Source: Pseudoxanthomonas sp. SE1 (GTDB lineage Bacteria; Pseudomonadota; Gammaproteobacteria; Xanthomonadales; Xanthomonadaceae). From it: a DNA stretch of 64,000 nt. This document shows positions 55,076-64,000 of this stretch, piece after piece. Under the pieces are notes generated by a model. It searched no databases, was not told the DNA's origin, and worked only from the letters and a program-made list of their open reading frames with translations. The position numbers were made by a program, and so were the translations under genes. Where the stretch lies: positions 186,001-250,000 of the forward strand of contig NZ_CP113783.1 of assembly GCF_029542205.1 (NCBI RefSeq). Reading direction: 5' to 3'. The first letter of the stretch is position 1. The number at the start of each line of letters is the position of its first letter.

Positions 55076-57412
55076 TTAACGGGGCTGCAGCGTGATCCGG
55101 TCCAGGACCCACATCTGTGGGCGCGTGTCGCCGGTGAAACGCACGCACAGGTCCTGCTTGCCGGACGTGCCGGACGGCAACGGTGCTTCTAGATCGAGGA
55201 AACCATCGGCGTTCGGTGCAGCAGGCAATGCCACCGTCGCCAGCGTATGGCCCTTGCAGCCGCCGCCCAGGATCTCAAGTTCGCCCAGTGGCGACTTCGC
55301 CGGTTCGAACGTGCGGTGCGGCTCGTCGTGCGCCAGCTGGAAGTAGTACGGGATGCGGCCCGCGCGCACCTTGATCGACGCGATGCCGTCCAGGTTGGCC
55401 TGGTTCCACTGCCAGCACGGATAGAAGATCGTCGCGTTGAAGATCGCCCGCTCGCCGTCCGCCGGGCCGTCGTCTTCCAGCCGCAGCAGCAGGCGTCCGG
55501 CGTCCGGACAGACGGCCATCGCCTCGTCGGTGCGCGTCATCAGTGACGCCGGCGTGATCTCGAACGTGGAAGGCGATGCCAGCGCGCGACCGTCGGCGAA
55601 TGCGGCGGCGCGCACGGTGGCCGGCAGTTTCAGCTCCAGCGGCGCGGCGAATGTCGCCGACGCCTGCGTCGGTTCGCTGCCATCGGTGGTGTAGTGCACG
55701 GGGTAGTCGAGCGGGTTGGACAGCGTGACCTTCGCAGTGCCGGCCTTGCGGTCTTCGTCGATGGCGATCAGCGGCTCGAACGGCGTCTTCGCATAGCCCA
55801 GTCCGATGGCGTCGTACCGCTTCAACTGCGTGGGCAGGCGGGCGGTGAAGCTGGCGAAGTCCTTCTTCGCGGCCGGGGTCCAACCGGTTTCCGCCACGGC
55901 GGCCAGCCGTGGGAAGGCGTTGTGCTGCAGGCGGGCGAAGGTACGCGTGTGTTCGGTCCACAGGTTGGCCTGGATGCCGAGGATGTGGTGGCGCTGGCTT
56001 GCTTCCAGTGCCGGCGGCACCGGGTCGAAGCCGTAGACATCCTGCAGCGTGATCAGTGCGGGGCGACCCGGGGGTTCGTTCGGCGAGGCGGTCTGCAGAT
56101 AGTCGAGGTAGGTCTTGTTGGACGGCGACATCACCACGTCGTGGCCCTGGCGTGCGGCCTGCAGGCCGCCTTCGATGCCGCGCCACGACATCACCGTGGC
56201 TTCGGGCGGCAGCTTGGCCTCCAGGATCTCGTCCCAGCCGATCAGGCGCTTGCCGTGCGAGGCGAGGTACTTCTCCAGGCGTTCGACCAGATACCCCTGC
56301 AGGTCCATTTCGGTCTTCGCGCCGACCTGGCGCATGCGGGCCTGTTCGCGCGCGGAAGCTTCCCACTGGTCCTTCACCGCTTCGTCGCCGCCGATGTGCA
56401 CGTAGGTGCCGGGGAACAGCGTGACCACTTCGCCCAGTACGTTCTCAAGGAAGGTGATGGTGCCTTCTTCGACATTGACCAGGTTCGGGAACACGCCCCA
56501 TTCGTTCGACGGCACCAGCGGCGAGTCGATCGAGCCCAGCTCCGGATAGGCCGCAATGGCGGCGGTCGCGTGGCCAGGCACGTTGATTTCCGGCACCACG
56601 GTGATGTGGCGCTCGGCGGCATACTTCACCACGTCGCGGATCTGGTCCTGCGTGTAGAAGCCGCAGTACGGGCGTGGCTCGCCCGTCTTCGGGTCCTTGC
56701 CGCCATCACCGGCGGGGATGCGGCAGCCACCGATTCCGGTGAGCTTGGGATACTGCTTGATCTCGATGCGCCAGCCCTGGTCGTCGGTCAGGTGCCAGTG
56801 CAGGGTATTGAGCTTGTGCAGGGCCATCGCGTCGATGATCTTCTTGACGTCATCGACCTGCTGGAAATGGCGTGCCGGGTCCAGCATGAAGCCGCGCCAG
56901 CCGAAGCGGGGCGCGTCCTCGATATGCAGCGCCGGCAGCGTAACGCCGCCCTTGTCGCCCTGGGTGGCGAGCTGCCACAGCGTGACCGCACCGTAGAACA
57001 GGCCACGCTCGTCGTGCGCCTTCACGGTGATGCCGTCGGGCGTGACGTCGAGCGAGTAGGCTTCCGGGTTCTGCTTATCCGTGCTGGCCGACTCCAGCAC
57101 GAAGCGGATCACGCCCTTGCCCTCGTCCTGCGTGGTGGCCAGTGCGGGCCCACCTGCCGACTGCAGATAGGCCGCGAATTGCCGTGCGACGCGCGTTGCG
57201 GCTTCGCCGCTGGCGGCCAGGCGCGTGTCCGCAGTGATGGCAAAGGCACCTTCGCCCGTCTGCAGTGCGGCAGGCGCGGGGATCAGTGACGGAGTGATGG
57301 GCGCAGACGTGGTCGCGTCGGTGTCGTCACCCGCCTTCGGCGAGCAGCCGGTCAGGGCGAGCAGGGCGAAGGCCAGTCCGGCCAGGGCGCGATGGGCGAT
57401 GGGTCGTTTCAT
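55076..57412 (-). CDS. GH20 beta-N-acetylhexosaminidase lipoprotein
   Basis: A 778-residue protein. The lipobox LTGC ends at Cys23, so it is an envelope lipoprotein. The GH20b domain (about 40-160) precedes the catalytic barrel (about 165-520) with the Asp343-Glu344 pair in HIGGDEAVKDQWE and LHWHLTDDQGWRIEIK. A chitobiase-like C-terminal extension (HYTTDGSEPTQAS, about 575-650) and a final carbohydrate-binding-like domain follow. It removes terminal GlcNAc/GalNAc from glycans or chitooligosaccharides. The start at 57412 follows GAGGAC. Confidence 0.93.
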   Translation of the reverse strand: MKRPIAHRALAGLAFALLALTGCSPKAGDDTDATTSAPITPSLIPAPAALQTGEGAFAITADTRLAASGEAATRVARQFAAYLQSAGGPALATTQDEGKGVIRFVLESASTDKQNPEAYSLDVTPDGITVKAHDERGLFYGAVTLWQLATQGDKGGVTLPALHIEDAPRFGWRGFMLDPARHFQQVDDVKKIIDAMALHKLNTLHWHLTDDQGWRIEIKQYPKLTGIGGCRIPAGDGGKDPKTGEPRPYCGFYTQDQIRDVVKYAAERHITVVPEINVPGHATAAIAAYPELGSIDSPLVPSNEWGVFPNLVNVEEGTITFLENVLGEVVTLFPGTYVHIGGDEAVKDQWEASAREQARMRQVGAKTEMDLQGYLVERLEKYLASHGKRLIGWDEILEAKLPPEATVMSWRGIEGGLQAARQGHDVVMSPSNKTYLDYLQTASPNEPPGRPALITLQDVYGFDPVPPALEASQRHHILGIQANLWTEHTRTFARLQHNAFPRLAAVAETGWTPAAKKDFASFTARLPTQLKRYDAIGLGYAKTPFEPLIAIDEDRKAGTAKVTLSNPLDYPVHYTTDGSEPTQASATFAAPLELKLPATVRAAAFADGRALASPSTFEITPASLMTRTDEAMAVCPDAGRLLLRLEDDGPADGERAIFNATIFYPCWQWNQANLDGIASIKVRAGRIPYYFQLAHDEPHRTFEPAKSPLGELEILGGGCKGHTLATVALPAAPNADGFLDLEAPLPSGTSGKQDLCVRFTGDTRPQMWVLDRITLQPR

Positions 57413-57446
57413 CGGTGTCCTCGGTAGCGATGGGCACAGCATGCCG

Positions 57447-57479
57447 AAAAAAAAGCGGGCCCGGACAAGTCCAGGCCCG
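57447..57479 (-). terminator. Strong terminator of the first TonB receptor gene
   Basis: On the minus strand a stem of 11 pairs, with one G-U wobble and a 2-base loop, is followed by eight T (57454-57447). It lies 38 bp past the stop and separates the receptor from the GH20 gene. Confidence 0.9.
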
Positions 57480-57516
57480 TGAGGGAACTGCAATCCGCCG
57501 GAGCGGTGGAGAGAAC

Positions 57517-60297
57517 TCAGAACTGGAAGCGCAGCGACGCCATGTAGCGACGACCCGTGCGGTAGGCGCCGCGGGTCAGGCGTTCGTCCGTGGCATAGCT
57601 GTGGTAGACCTCGTCCAGCAGGTTCATGCCTTCGAGGCTGACCGTCATGTAGTCGTTGATCTTGAAGCCGACCGACGCATCCAGCGACGCATAATCGCGG
57701 GTCCACAGGTCGTCACCGCGGTCCACTTGGGTGAAGTACTTGGAGCGCCAGGAGTAGGTGATGCGCGCATTCCAGCGGTCGTTCTCGAAGAACGGGCTGA
57801 TGTTGACCTGGTTCTCCGAGTTGTACGGCAATGGACGACCTGTATCCGATTCTGCGTCGGCGTAGGTGTAGTTGGCGATCACGCCCAGGCCGTTGTCGAA
57901 GTTCTGCTGATACGCCAGCGCGACGCCCTTGACCTTGGCCGAGCCGGCGTTGAAGGGACGGGCCACCTGGTAGGTGGTGTCGGCCTGCTGCGCCTGGTTG
58001 AAATGCACTTCCGGGCGCGTCGACACCAGGATGTAGCTGCCGATGTCCTTGTAGAACACCGAGCCGGAAAGGATCGCGTTCTCGGCGAAATACCACTCGG
58101 CCGCGGCATCCAGGTTGGTGGATTCATACGGGTCAAGGTCCGGATTGCCGCCGCCGCCGGTCAGCGTCTGGTCGCCCAGCCATAGGTAGGTCGACATGTC
58201 GCCGTAGTTCGGACGCGAGATGACCTTGGCCGCCGACGCGCGCAGAACCAGTTCGTCGGTAGCTTCGAACACCAGGTTCACGTTGGGCAGGAAGTCGTTG
58301 TACTTCTTCCTGGTGCTCGCCCAGGCGTAGGACGTGGCCGGGCACGGGCTGACGTTGACGGTGCATGCCCAGCTGCCACTGTCCGACTCGGTCTGCACGT
58401 AGCGCACGCCGACATTGCCGCGCAGTCGCTCCCAGCTGAAGTCGGCCTGCACGTAGGCGGCCTTGATGTCCTCTTCGATGGTCCAGGTATTCGCGGCGAA
58501 GGAGGGGTCGTTGAACGTGCTCGGCGTCGGCATGGTCTGCCACGGCGCCAGCCAGTCGCCGCTGAGGATGTAGTCGGCCAGTGCCCAACCGTCGATGGTG
58601 AAGCGGTTGTTGAGGTCGCCCACGCCGTTGAAGCCGCTCAGGTAGTTGCTCGGAAGCGGGCGAGGATCGAACTGCGCGGCCGAGGCATCGCCGTAACCCG
58701 CCACCGCGGCCAGCGATACGCCACCCATCACCTGCGAGGTTTCATGGCTGCGCTGCTTGTAGCCGAAGCGCAACAGGTAGAACGGCGAATCCAGCTTGAT
58801 GCCGAAGTCGACCTGCCCGTACGTTTCCTCGTCCTTCGTCGGCTTGAAGACGATGTTGCCGCCCCAGCCCGGGTTCCACGTCGCGGCACTGTTCGGGTCG
58901 CTGCCCCAGCCGCCATCCATGCGGAATGCGCTCGGGTCCAGGAAGGGATTGGTGCCATGGAACACCACGCTGCCCGGATTGCCCGGCGCGCCGCTGATGT
59001 CGTAGGTGTAGTCCGACCAGTTGAGGAACTCGCCGAACACCTGCTGGCCGGTTCCGCCCGTGGCCTCGCTGGTGCCGAGTTCGGTGGAGACGAACCAGCG
59101 CTCGGCGTTCCACTTGGCCTTCAGATCGTAGGAGTCGGTTTCGACCGTCGCCTTGCGGTTGATCAGGTCGTAGACCACCAGCGCGTTGTCGAACGTGCCG
59201 CGGGTGATGACGCCGTCTTCGATGGTGACGTCGGTGAGGTTCATCAGGCCGTTCCATGCATTGCCCATGAAGGCGAACATGGAATGGCTCATGTTGTCGT
59301 AGCCGGCTTTGACCTTCAGCGCGTTGAACTCGATGTCCAGCTCTTCGACCGGCTTGAACTGCAGCGCCAGCGAGTAGGTGTCGCGTTTGCGCTCCTGCTC
59401 GAAGTAGTGCGCGCTCAGCGAGTTCGGGCCACGGGCGGTGAGGTTGTTCTGCAGCGCGTCTTCGCATGCGTCCACGCAGACCTGCGGTTTCGGAGCGCCG
59501 ACGGACCAGTCCATCGGACGGTTGTTGACCGAACCGCCGCCGCCCTGGCCATCGCGGTAGTCGAGTGCGCTGACGGAACCGTAGGACTCAACGCCGTCGC
59601 GGCGGATGTTCTCGGTGGAGGTCTGCGCAGAGACAAGCACGCCGAAGGTGCTGGCATCGTTCTTCCAACTGTACATCAGCGATGCCTGCGGGTCGTTCTC
59701 CTTCACCCGGTCGTTCCACAGGTAGCTGACCTGGCCGGACACGCTGTTGGCTTCCAGGTCCAGTGGCTTGCGCGTGGTGACGATCACCGTGCCGCCGATC
59801 GAACCCTCGTCGATGTGCGCTTCGGGCGACTTGTAGACCTCGACCTTGCCGACGATCTGCGGCGCCAGCAGCGAATAGTTGAACGTGCGGCCTGGCTGGT
59901 CGGCGATGAACCAGTCTGCCGACGCGACCGTCTGGCCATTGAGCAGCGTGCGGTTCAGGGCGGGATCCGTACCCAGGATGCTGACTTTCTCGCCCTGGCC
60001 GAAGGCCTTGTCGATGGTCACGCCCGGGATGATCGTCATCGCTTCGGCCACGTTGGTGGCCGGGAACTTGCCCACATCTTCCGCGGTGATCACGTCGATG
60101 ATGGCGTCGGCGTTGCGCTTGGTATCCAGTGCCTGCTGAAGGCTGGCGCGGATACCGACCACGGTGACACGGTCCAGCTCGGTGGCTTCGTCACTGCTGG
60201 CTGCAGCAGGTGCTGTGGCCTCCTGCGCCTGCGCATGCATGGCGAAGCCAAGGCACGTCACGATGGCGGCGGATAGAACGGTCTTGCGATGCTTCAT
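57517..60297 (-). CDS. TonB-dependent receptor (oligosaccharide/GlcNAc type)
   Basis: A 926-residue outer-membrane receptor. Signal peptide MKHRKTVLSAAIVTCLGFAMHAQAQ; TonB-box-like ELDRVTVVG at about 45-53; plug domain (about 60-185: VITAEDVGKFPATNVAEAMTIIPG); 22-strand barrel to the terminal Phe in SLRFQF. It belongs to the Xanthomonas-type carbohydrate-scavenging receptors. The neighbours (GH20, glucokinase) suggest GlcNAc-containing substrates. It is a paralogue of the next receptor, sharing the 5' leader. A strong terminator follows it. Confidence 0.93.
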   Translation of the reverse strand: MKHRKTVLSAAIVTCLGFAMHAQAQEATAPAAASSDEATELDRVTVVGIRASLQQALDTKRNADAIIDVITAEDVGKFPATNVAEAMTIIPGVTIDKAFGQGEKVSILGTDPALNRTLLNGQTVASADWFIADQPGRTFNYSLLAPQIVGKVEVYKSPEAHIDEGSIGGTVIVTTRKPLDLEANSVSGQVSYLWNDRVKENDPQASLMYSWKNDASTFGVLVSAQTSTENIRRDGVESYGSVSALDYRDGQGGGGSVNNRPMDWSVGAPKPQVCVDACEDALQNNLTARGPNSLSAHYFEQERKRDTYSLALQFKPVEELDIEFNALKVKAGYDNMSHSMFAFMGNAWNGLMNLTDVTIEDGVITRGTFDNALVVYDLINRKATVETDSYDLKAKWNAERWFVSTELGTSEATGGTGQQVFGEFLNWSDYTYDISGAPGNPGSVVFHGTNPFLDPSAFRMDGGWGSDPNSAATWNPGWGGNIVFKPTKDEETYGQVDFGIKLDSPFYLLRFGYKQRSHETSQVMGGVSLAAVAGYGDASAAQFDPRPLPSNYLSGFNGVGDLNNRFTIDGWALADYILSGDWLAPWQTMPTPSTFNDPSFAANTWTIEEDIKAAYVQADFSWERLRGNVGVRYVQTESDSGSWACTVNVSPCPATSYAWASTRKKYNDFLPNVNLVFEATDELVLRASAAKVISRPNYGDMSTYLWLGDQTLTGGGGNPDLDPYESTNLDAAAEWYFAENAILSGSVFYKDIGSYILVSTRPEVHFNQAQQADTTYQVARPFNAGSAKVKGVALAYQQNFDNGLGVIANYTYADAESDTGRPLPYNSENQVNISPFFENDRWNARITYSWRSKYFTQVDRGDDLWTRDYASLDASVGFKINDYMTVSLEGMNLLDEVYHSYATDERLTRGAYRTGRRYMASLRFQF

Positions 60298-60459
60298 GAT
60301 GTCTCTCCCATCATTGCTCGAAGAATGTGCGGCCCGGTCCCGCGGCCGCTTGCGATGTGCCGGGTGGCGTCCCCACGCCATGCCCGTGATGCGCCTGTCC
60401 CGGCGCTCCCCTGGTTTTCTCCCATGCCGGCGCTTGGCCGTGCGTAAAGCGACAGACCG

Positions 60460-60489
60460 CCGCCGGCAGGCCAGGAGGCCTGCCGGCGG
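60460..60489 (-). terminator. 13-bp perfect hairpin between the two receptor genes
   Basis: CCGCCGGCAGGCC-type arm (60460-60472) pairs perfectly with 60477-60489 over a 4-base loop, 9 bp past the second receptor stop. There is no T-tract, so it may weaken rather than end transcription. Confidence 0.6.
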
Positions 60490-60498
60490 ATGTCCCCA

Positions 60499-63183
60499 TC
60501 AGAACTTGAAGCGGAAATTCAGGTAGTACTGGCGACCGTTCTTGTAGAAGGCATGCGGCAGGTAGCCGGGAACGGCATCGTTCTCGGTGTAGTACTTCAG
60601 CTCCGGATCGTTGAGGTTCAAGCCGTCCAGGCTGATCGTCAGCCAGTCGGTGGCCTTGAATCCCAGCGAGGCGGAGAGCGTGCCGAAATCATCCTGGTAG
60701 AAGTTGTCGGCGCGGCTCACGCCGGCATAGAACGAGCTGCGATAGCTGTAGTTCACGCGGGCGTTGAAGCGATCGTTCTCGTACCAGGCCGACAGGTTCC
60801 AGGTGTTCTCGGAGGTGCCGTTGAGCGGCTTGCCACCGCGGGCTTCGCCATCCACGTAGGTGTAGTTGGCGTTGATGCCGAAGTTGTCGCCGATGGGCTG
60901 TTCGTAAGTCAGTTCGACGCCCTTGACCTTGCCGCTGGAATTGACCGGAACCGAGACCAGGTAGTCGGCGTAGACATCCATGCCGGCGTCGATGCTGGCT
61001 TGCTGGTCCTTGTACTGGATGATCGTGTTGCCGAAATCCACGTAGCCATCCAGATCCATCGAGAACAGGCTGGCCGCCAGAAGCGCGCGTGGTGCGAAGT
61101 ACCACTCCAGCGAAGCGTCGAAGTTCGTCGACACCAGAGGGTCGAGGTTCGGGTTTCCGCCGCTGCCTTCGTGGGTCAGGTCGTTCAGCGAGAGTGCGCC
61201 AGCCAGGGCCGAGAAGTCCGGGCGGGTCATGGTCTTGCTTGCCGACAGGCGTCCCACCAGTGCGTCGGTCAGTTCGAACCGGAAGTTCACGCTGGGCAGC
61301 AGCTCGTTGTAATCGTTGTCCACCCGCACCGGCAGGTAGGCGCCGAAATCCGAGCCACCGATTGCGCCGGGCACGCCCGGGGCGACGGACTGGTTGTACA
61401 GCACGTTGGTCTGCGTGCGCACATAGCGCAGGCCGGCGTTGCCGCTCCAGCGGTCGCCACGGAAGTTCAGCTGCGCATAGGCCGCATCGATGTCTTCGTC
61501 CACGCCATAGACGTTGCTGAAGTTGAAGCGTCCCGGATTGGCGCGATTGGCGAAGCGCGCATTGATTTCCGCCAGCTGCGCCGGCGTGTAGTACCAGATC
61601 CCGGACGGCACGTTGCCGCCGATGCCGAAATCACCCGGGTAGGCGCCACCCGCGCCCGGATAGGCGGTGATGTCCTGCCAGTTGCTGGCCCAGTTCGGGC
61701 CCTGGCCGATGGACATGTCGTTGCTGCGCTCGTGGGTGGCGCGGCGATAACCGAAGTCCAGCGAGGACAGGACGTCGCCATCGAAGAAGAACTGGCCGTC
61801 CACCGAGCCCCAGTCTTCCTTGTCCAGCACGTCGATGCCCTGGTCACCGAAGATCCAGCCGTTCTGCGGCAGATGGTTCGCCGCCGTGTTGGTGCCGCCC
61901 AGCGACCAGTCGATGGGATTGCCGGCGCCATTCATGCTCCAGCTGGCACCGGCATTGCCGGCCAGGCCGGTTTCCAGGACGTCCTGCGTTGGACTGGAGC
62001 CGCTGCCCTTGGTGGTGCCGGCCTGGAACACGAATTTCAGCGCATCGCTGGCATTCCACTCTGCGTCCAGCGCGATGTACTTCGAGGTGGAGACCGCGCC
62101 GGGGCGGGAGATCATGTCGTACACGCCGTAAGGCGTGACCGTGGTGGAGGTGACCGGGTCATAGGTGGCGCTGGTCAGCACGCCGTTCTGCACCGTATAG
62201 CTGCTGGGCGTCTGCGAGTTGACGAACTGGCTGGCCCACATCATGTAGTTGCGGTTGTAGTTGTCCGCTTCCAGACGGGAGTAGAACGCGTTGACGTTGA
62301 GGGTCAGGTTGTCGGTGACCTTCGCTTCGATGTTGGCCACACCGCCCTTGCGCTTGCGTACCTGCTCGAAGAACGCGGCGCCGATCAGATTGGGGTAAAG
62401 CACGCCATCGAGTTCGGGGTTGCTTGAGCTGATGGTGCCATAGCCACCCACCACTTCCTGGCCGTCGCGGCGAAGGCTGCGTTCTTCGTTGAACACTTGA
62501 ATCATGAAGCCGGCTGTACGCTCTTCGTTACGCCAGTTCAGCAGTGCGTCGAACTGCGGCTTGGTGTCGCCCGGCAGATCGGAATGCACCGCGCCGATGG
62601 AGCCCTGGATGGTGAGTGGATCGGCGAACTGCAGCGGGCGGCGGGTGATGATGTTCACCGAGCCGGCGGTGCCGCCTTCGACCAGCTTCGCTTCGGAGGT
62701 CTTGTGCACCACGACGCGGTCCACGATCTCGGACGGATACAGCGAATAGCTCACGCTGCGGCCGACATTGGCCACCTGGCTGAGCACGAACCAGTCGCCG
62801 GTGCCGATGGTGTGGCCGTTGACGAGGGTCTGGGTGAGGCTGGGGTTGGTGCCGCGCAGGCTGACGCGGTCGGCCTCGTCGAAGCCGCCTTCGCTGGCGC
62901 TGGACGATGCAATGTTGACGCCGGGAAGCTGGCGCAAGGTGTCGGCCACGTTCTTGGCCGGCAGCTTGCCTACATCTTCGGCGGTTACGACTTCGACGTG
63001 CGTAGCGGCGTCGCGTTTCGCGTCGAGCGCTTTCTCGATGCTGCCCCGGATGCCGGTGACGATCACCGTATCGAGGTCTGTCGCTTGCGGATCGGCCGGT
63101 TGAGCGTCCTGCGCATGGGCCTGCACGGCCATGCCGAGGCAGGTCGCGACGGCGGCGGAAAGAATGGATCTGCGGTGCTTCAT
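60499..63183 (-). CDS. TonB-dependent receptor, paralogue of the previous one
   Basis: An 894-residue receptor: signal peptide MKHRRSILSAAVATCLGMAVQAHAQ, TonB-box-like LDTVIVTG at about 37-44, plug with VVTAEDVGKLPAKNVADTLRQLPGV, and a barrel ending in NFRFKF. The region before the ATG (AATGATGGGAGAGAC) is the same as in the other receptor, so the two arose by duplication that included the translation start. It lies directly downstream of the glucokinase gene, probably in the same regulon. Confidence 0.93.
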   Translation of the reverse strand: MKHRRSILSAAVATCLGMAVQAHAQDAQPADPQATDLDTVIVTGIRGSIEKALDAKRDAATHVEVVTAEDVGKLPAKNVADTLRQLPGVNIASSSASEGGFDEADRVSLRGTNPSLTQTLVNGHTIGTGDWFVLSQVANVGRSVSYSLYPSEIVDRVVVHKTSEAKLVEGGTAGSVNIITRRPLQFADPLTIQGSIGAVHSDLPGDTKPQFDALLNWRNEERTAGFMIQVFNEERSLRRDGQEVVGGYGTISSSNPELDGVLYPNLIGAAFFEQVRKRKGGVANIEAKVTDNLTLNVNAFYSRLEADNYNRNYMMWASQFVNSQTPSSYTVQNGVLTSATYDPVTSTTVTPYGVYDMISRPGAVSTSKYIALDAEWNASDALKFVFQAGTTKGSGSSPTQDVLETGLAGNAGASWSMNGAGNPIDWSLGGTNTAANHLPQNGWIFGDQGIDVLDKEDWGSVDGQFFFDGDVLSSLDFGYRRATHERSNDMSIGQGPNWASNWQDITAYPGAGGAYPGDFGIGGNVPSGIWYYTPAQLAEINARFANRANPGRFNFSNVYGVDEDIDAAYAQLNFRGDRWSGNAGLRYVRTQTNVLYNQSVAPGVPGAIGGSDFGAYLPVRVDNDYNELLPSVNFRFELTDALVGRLSASKTMTRPDFSALAGALSLNDLTHEGSGGNPNLDPLVSTNFDASLEWYFAPRALLAASLFSMDLDGYVDFGNTIIQYKDQQASIDAGMDVYADYLVSVPVNSSGKVKGVELTYEQPIGDNFGINANYTYVDGEARGGKPLNGTSENTWNLSAWYENDRFNARVNYSYRSSFYAGVSRADNFYQDDFGTLSASLGFKATDWLTISLDGLNLNDPELKYYTENDAVPGYLPHAFYKNGRQYYLNFRFKF

Positions 63184-63320
63184 GACGTCTCTCCCATCAT
63201 TTTCTGAGTTTTCGGCAGCTCGCTCGCGCTGTTCCGCCGTGCTTGGTTGGTTCCGGTTTGCGGGGCGATGCGCCAGCCCTGGCGTCATCGGTAATGCGGC
63301 GCCTGTACCGGCGCTTCCAC

Positions 63321-64000
63321 TCAATTGCCGTCGTCGTGGTCCAGGTACCAGCGGGCCGCACCGATCACGCCCAACTGCCCGTGCTCCACCAGCTTCACGG
63401 GAATGCGTTCCAGCGCCTCGCGCATCGATCCCTTGTTGAGGAACCGCGGCACGAAGCTGCTCTGGATCAGGAAATCGCGGATCTTCGGCAGGATGCCGCC
63501 GGCCAGGTACACGCCGCCCTGCACGCCGTAGAGCAGCGCCATGTCGCCAACCACGCTGCCCAGCAGGCCGCAGAACACGTCCAGGCTCTCGCGCGCCATC
63601 GGGTCGCTGCCGGACAACGCCGCGGCGGTGATGTCGCCGGGGCGCGCATAGGTCGAAGGCGCTGCGCCACGCACCGCGCACAGCGCAGCATGCAGGTTCA
63701 TCAGGCCGGGGCCGGAGAGGGCCTGCTCGACCGGCACGTGCGTGCGGGTCTTCAGCATCTCGGTGAGTAGCGCCATCTCCAGTGCGTTGCCGGCGGTCAG
63801 CGCGGCCTGGCCGGCCTCGGTCGCCAGCACCACGGCGCGCTTGCCGGTCGGAATCCAGACCGCGGCGCCCAGGCCGGTGCCGGGCCCGAGGATCAACGTG
63901 GGCCCGTGCTTCGGCGCGATCGCCGGCCCGGCCAGCTGCAGCACTTCGCTGGCGTCCATCTGTGCCGCCGCGTGCGCCACGGCTTCGAAATCGTTGACCA
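63321..64000 (-). CDS. glk: Glucokinase-family sugar kinase (5' end outside the window)
   Basis: The visible C-terminal 226 residues of a Glk-type (ROK-distinct) glucokinase: VNDFEAVAHA, ILGPGTGLGAAVW (phosphate-binding), GNALEMALL, GDMALLYGVQGGVYLAGGI and FLNKGSMREALERIPV. The conserved GxGTGLG and GGVYLAGGI motifs are intact. It phosphorylates glucose; in xanthomonads a paralogue is found in GlcNAc utilisation loci, which would fit the receptor and GH20 neighbours. Its start and the rest of the operon lie beyond the window. Confidence 0.88.
   Translation of the reverse strand, partial: VNDFEAVAHAAAQMDASEVLQLAGPAIAPKHGPTLILGPGTGLGAAVWIPTGKRAVVLATEAGQAALTAGNALEMALLTEMLKTRTHVPVEQALSGPGLMNLHAALCAVRGAAPSTYARPGDITAAALSGSDPMARESLDVFCGLLGSVVGDMALLYGVQGGVYLAGGILPKIRDFLIQSSFVPRFLNKGSMREALERIPVKLVEHGQLGVIGAARWYLDHDDGN

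Overview
The window is a 64 kb stretch of high-GC proteobacterial chromosome that reads as Lysobacterales (Xanthomonadaceae), closest in style to Pseudoxanthomonas, Stenotrophomonas or Lysobacter. The basis is a split oleA/oleB/oleC/oleD olefin cluster, a ctaC-ctaD-ctaG-ctaE-SURF1-ctaA-ctaB oxidase locus, TonB receptors paired with a secreted GH20 enzyme and a glucokinase, and many GTAG-headed REP-like repeats between genes. Genus assignment is inference. I see no rRNA, tRNA, CRISPR array, phage or insertion sequence.

Layout. 1-5.6 kb: end of oleA, a fused winged-helix/ATPase/STAS-like regulator, oleB, an antisense YkgJ-type gene, oleC and oleD, which together make long-chain olefins through a beta-lactone. 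5.8-11 kb: DUF1328 protein, ubiJ-ubiB (ubiquinone), a small membrane protein, a DJ-1/PfpI protein, a small exported protein and an exported endonuclease/phosphatase-family protein. 11.0-11.46 kb: a gene-free, internally repetitive region. 11.5-18.4 kb: exported M16 protease, a pseudouridine synthase, MAPEG protein, M28 lipoprotein peptidase and a beta-solenoid-like repeat protein. 18.5-22.8 kb: gpmI, an EnvC-like murein hydrolase activator and a CtpA-type protease. 22.9-27.9 kb: DUF1820 protein, rhomboid protease, FadL-type porin, SMP-30 protein and a GGDEF diguanylate cyclase. 28.1-31.3 kb: putA. 31.5-40.4 kb: the aa3 cytochrome oxidase structural and assembly locus, including a Sco-like CxxxC protein and heme A synthesis. 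40.5-46.8 kb: an exported phosphatase-like protein, dnaG, dld, BrkB, GNAT, yqeY and rpsU, an expanded macromolecular-synthesis locus. 46.9-49.8 kb: tsaD, folB, folK and a pteridine reductase. 49.9-53.3 kb: an Anbu-type proteasome-like protein with its usual ATP-grasp and alpha-E partners. 53.4-55 kb: MidA-type methyltransferase and VanZ. 55-64 kb: a GH20 beta-hexosaminidase lipoprotein, two paralogous TonB-dependent receptors and the end of a glucokinase, probably a GlcNAc/chitin-derived sugar uptake locus.

The most interesting signals are three evenly spaced ATTC-NN-GAAT palindromes directly in front of the regulator inside the ole cluster; the repeat array at 11.07-11.35 kb; REP-like elements whose GTAG head supplies the stop codon of oleB, oleD and folK; the Anbu neighbourhood without a visible transglutaminase; and the Sco-like protein in the oxidase locus.
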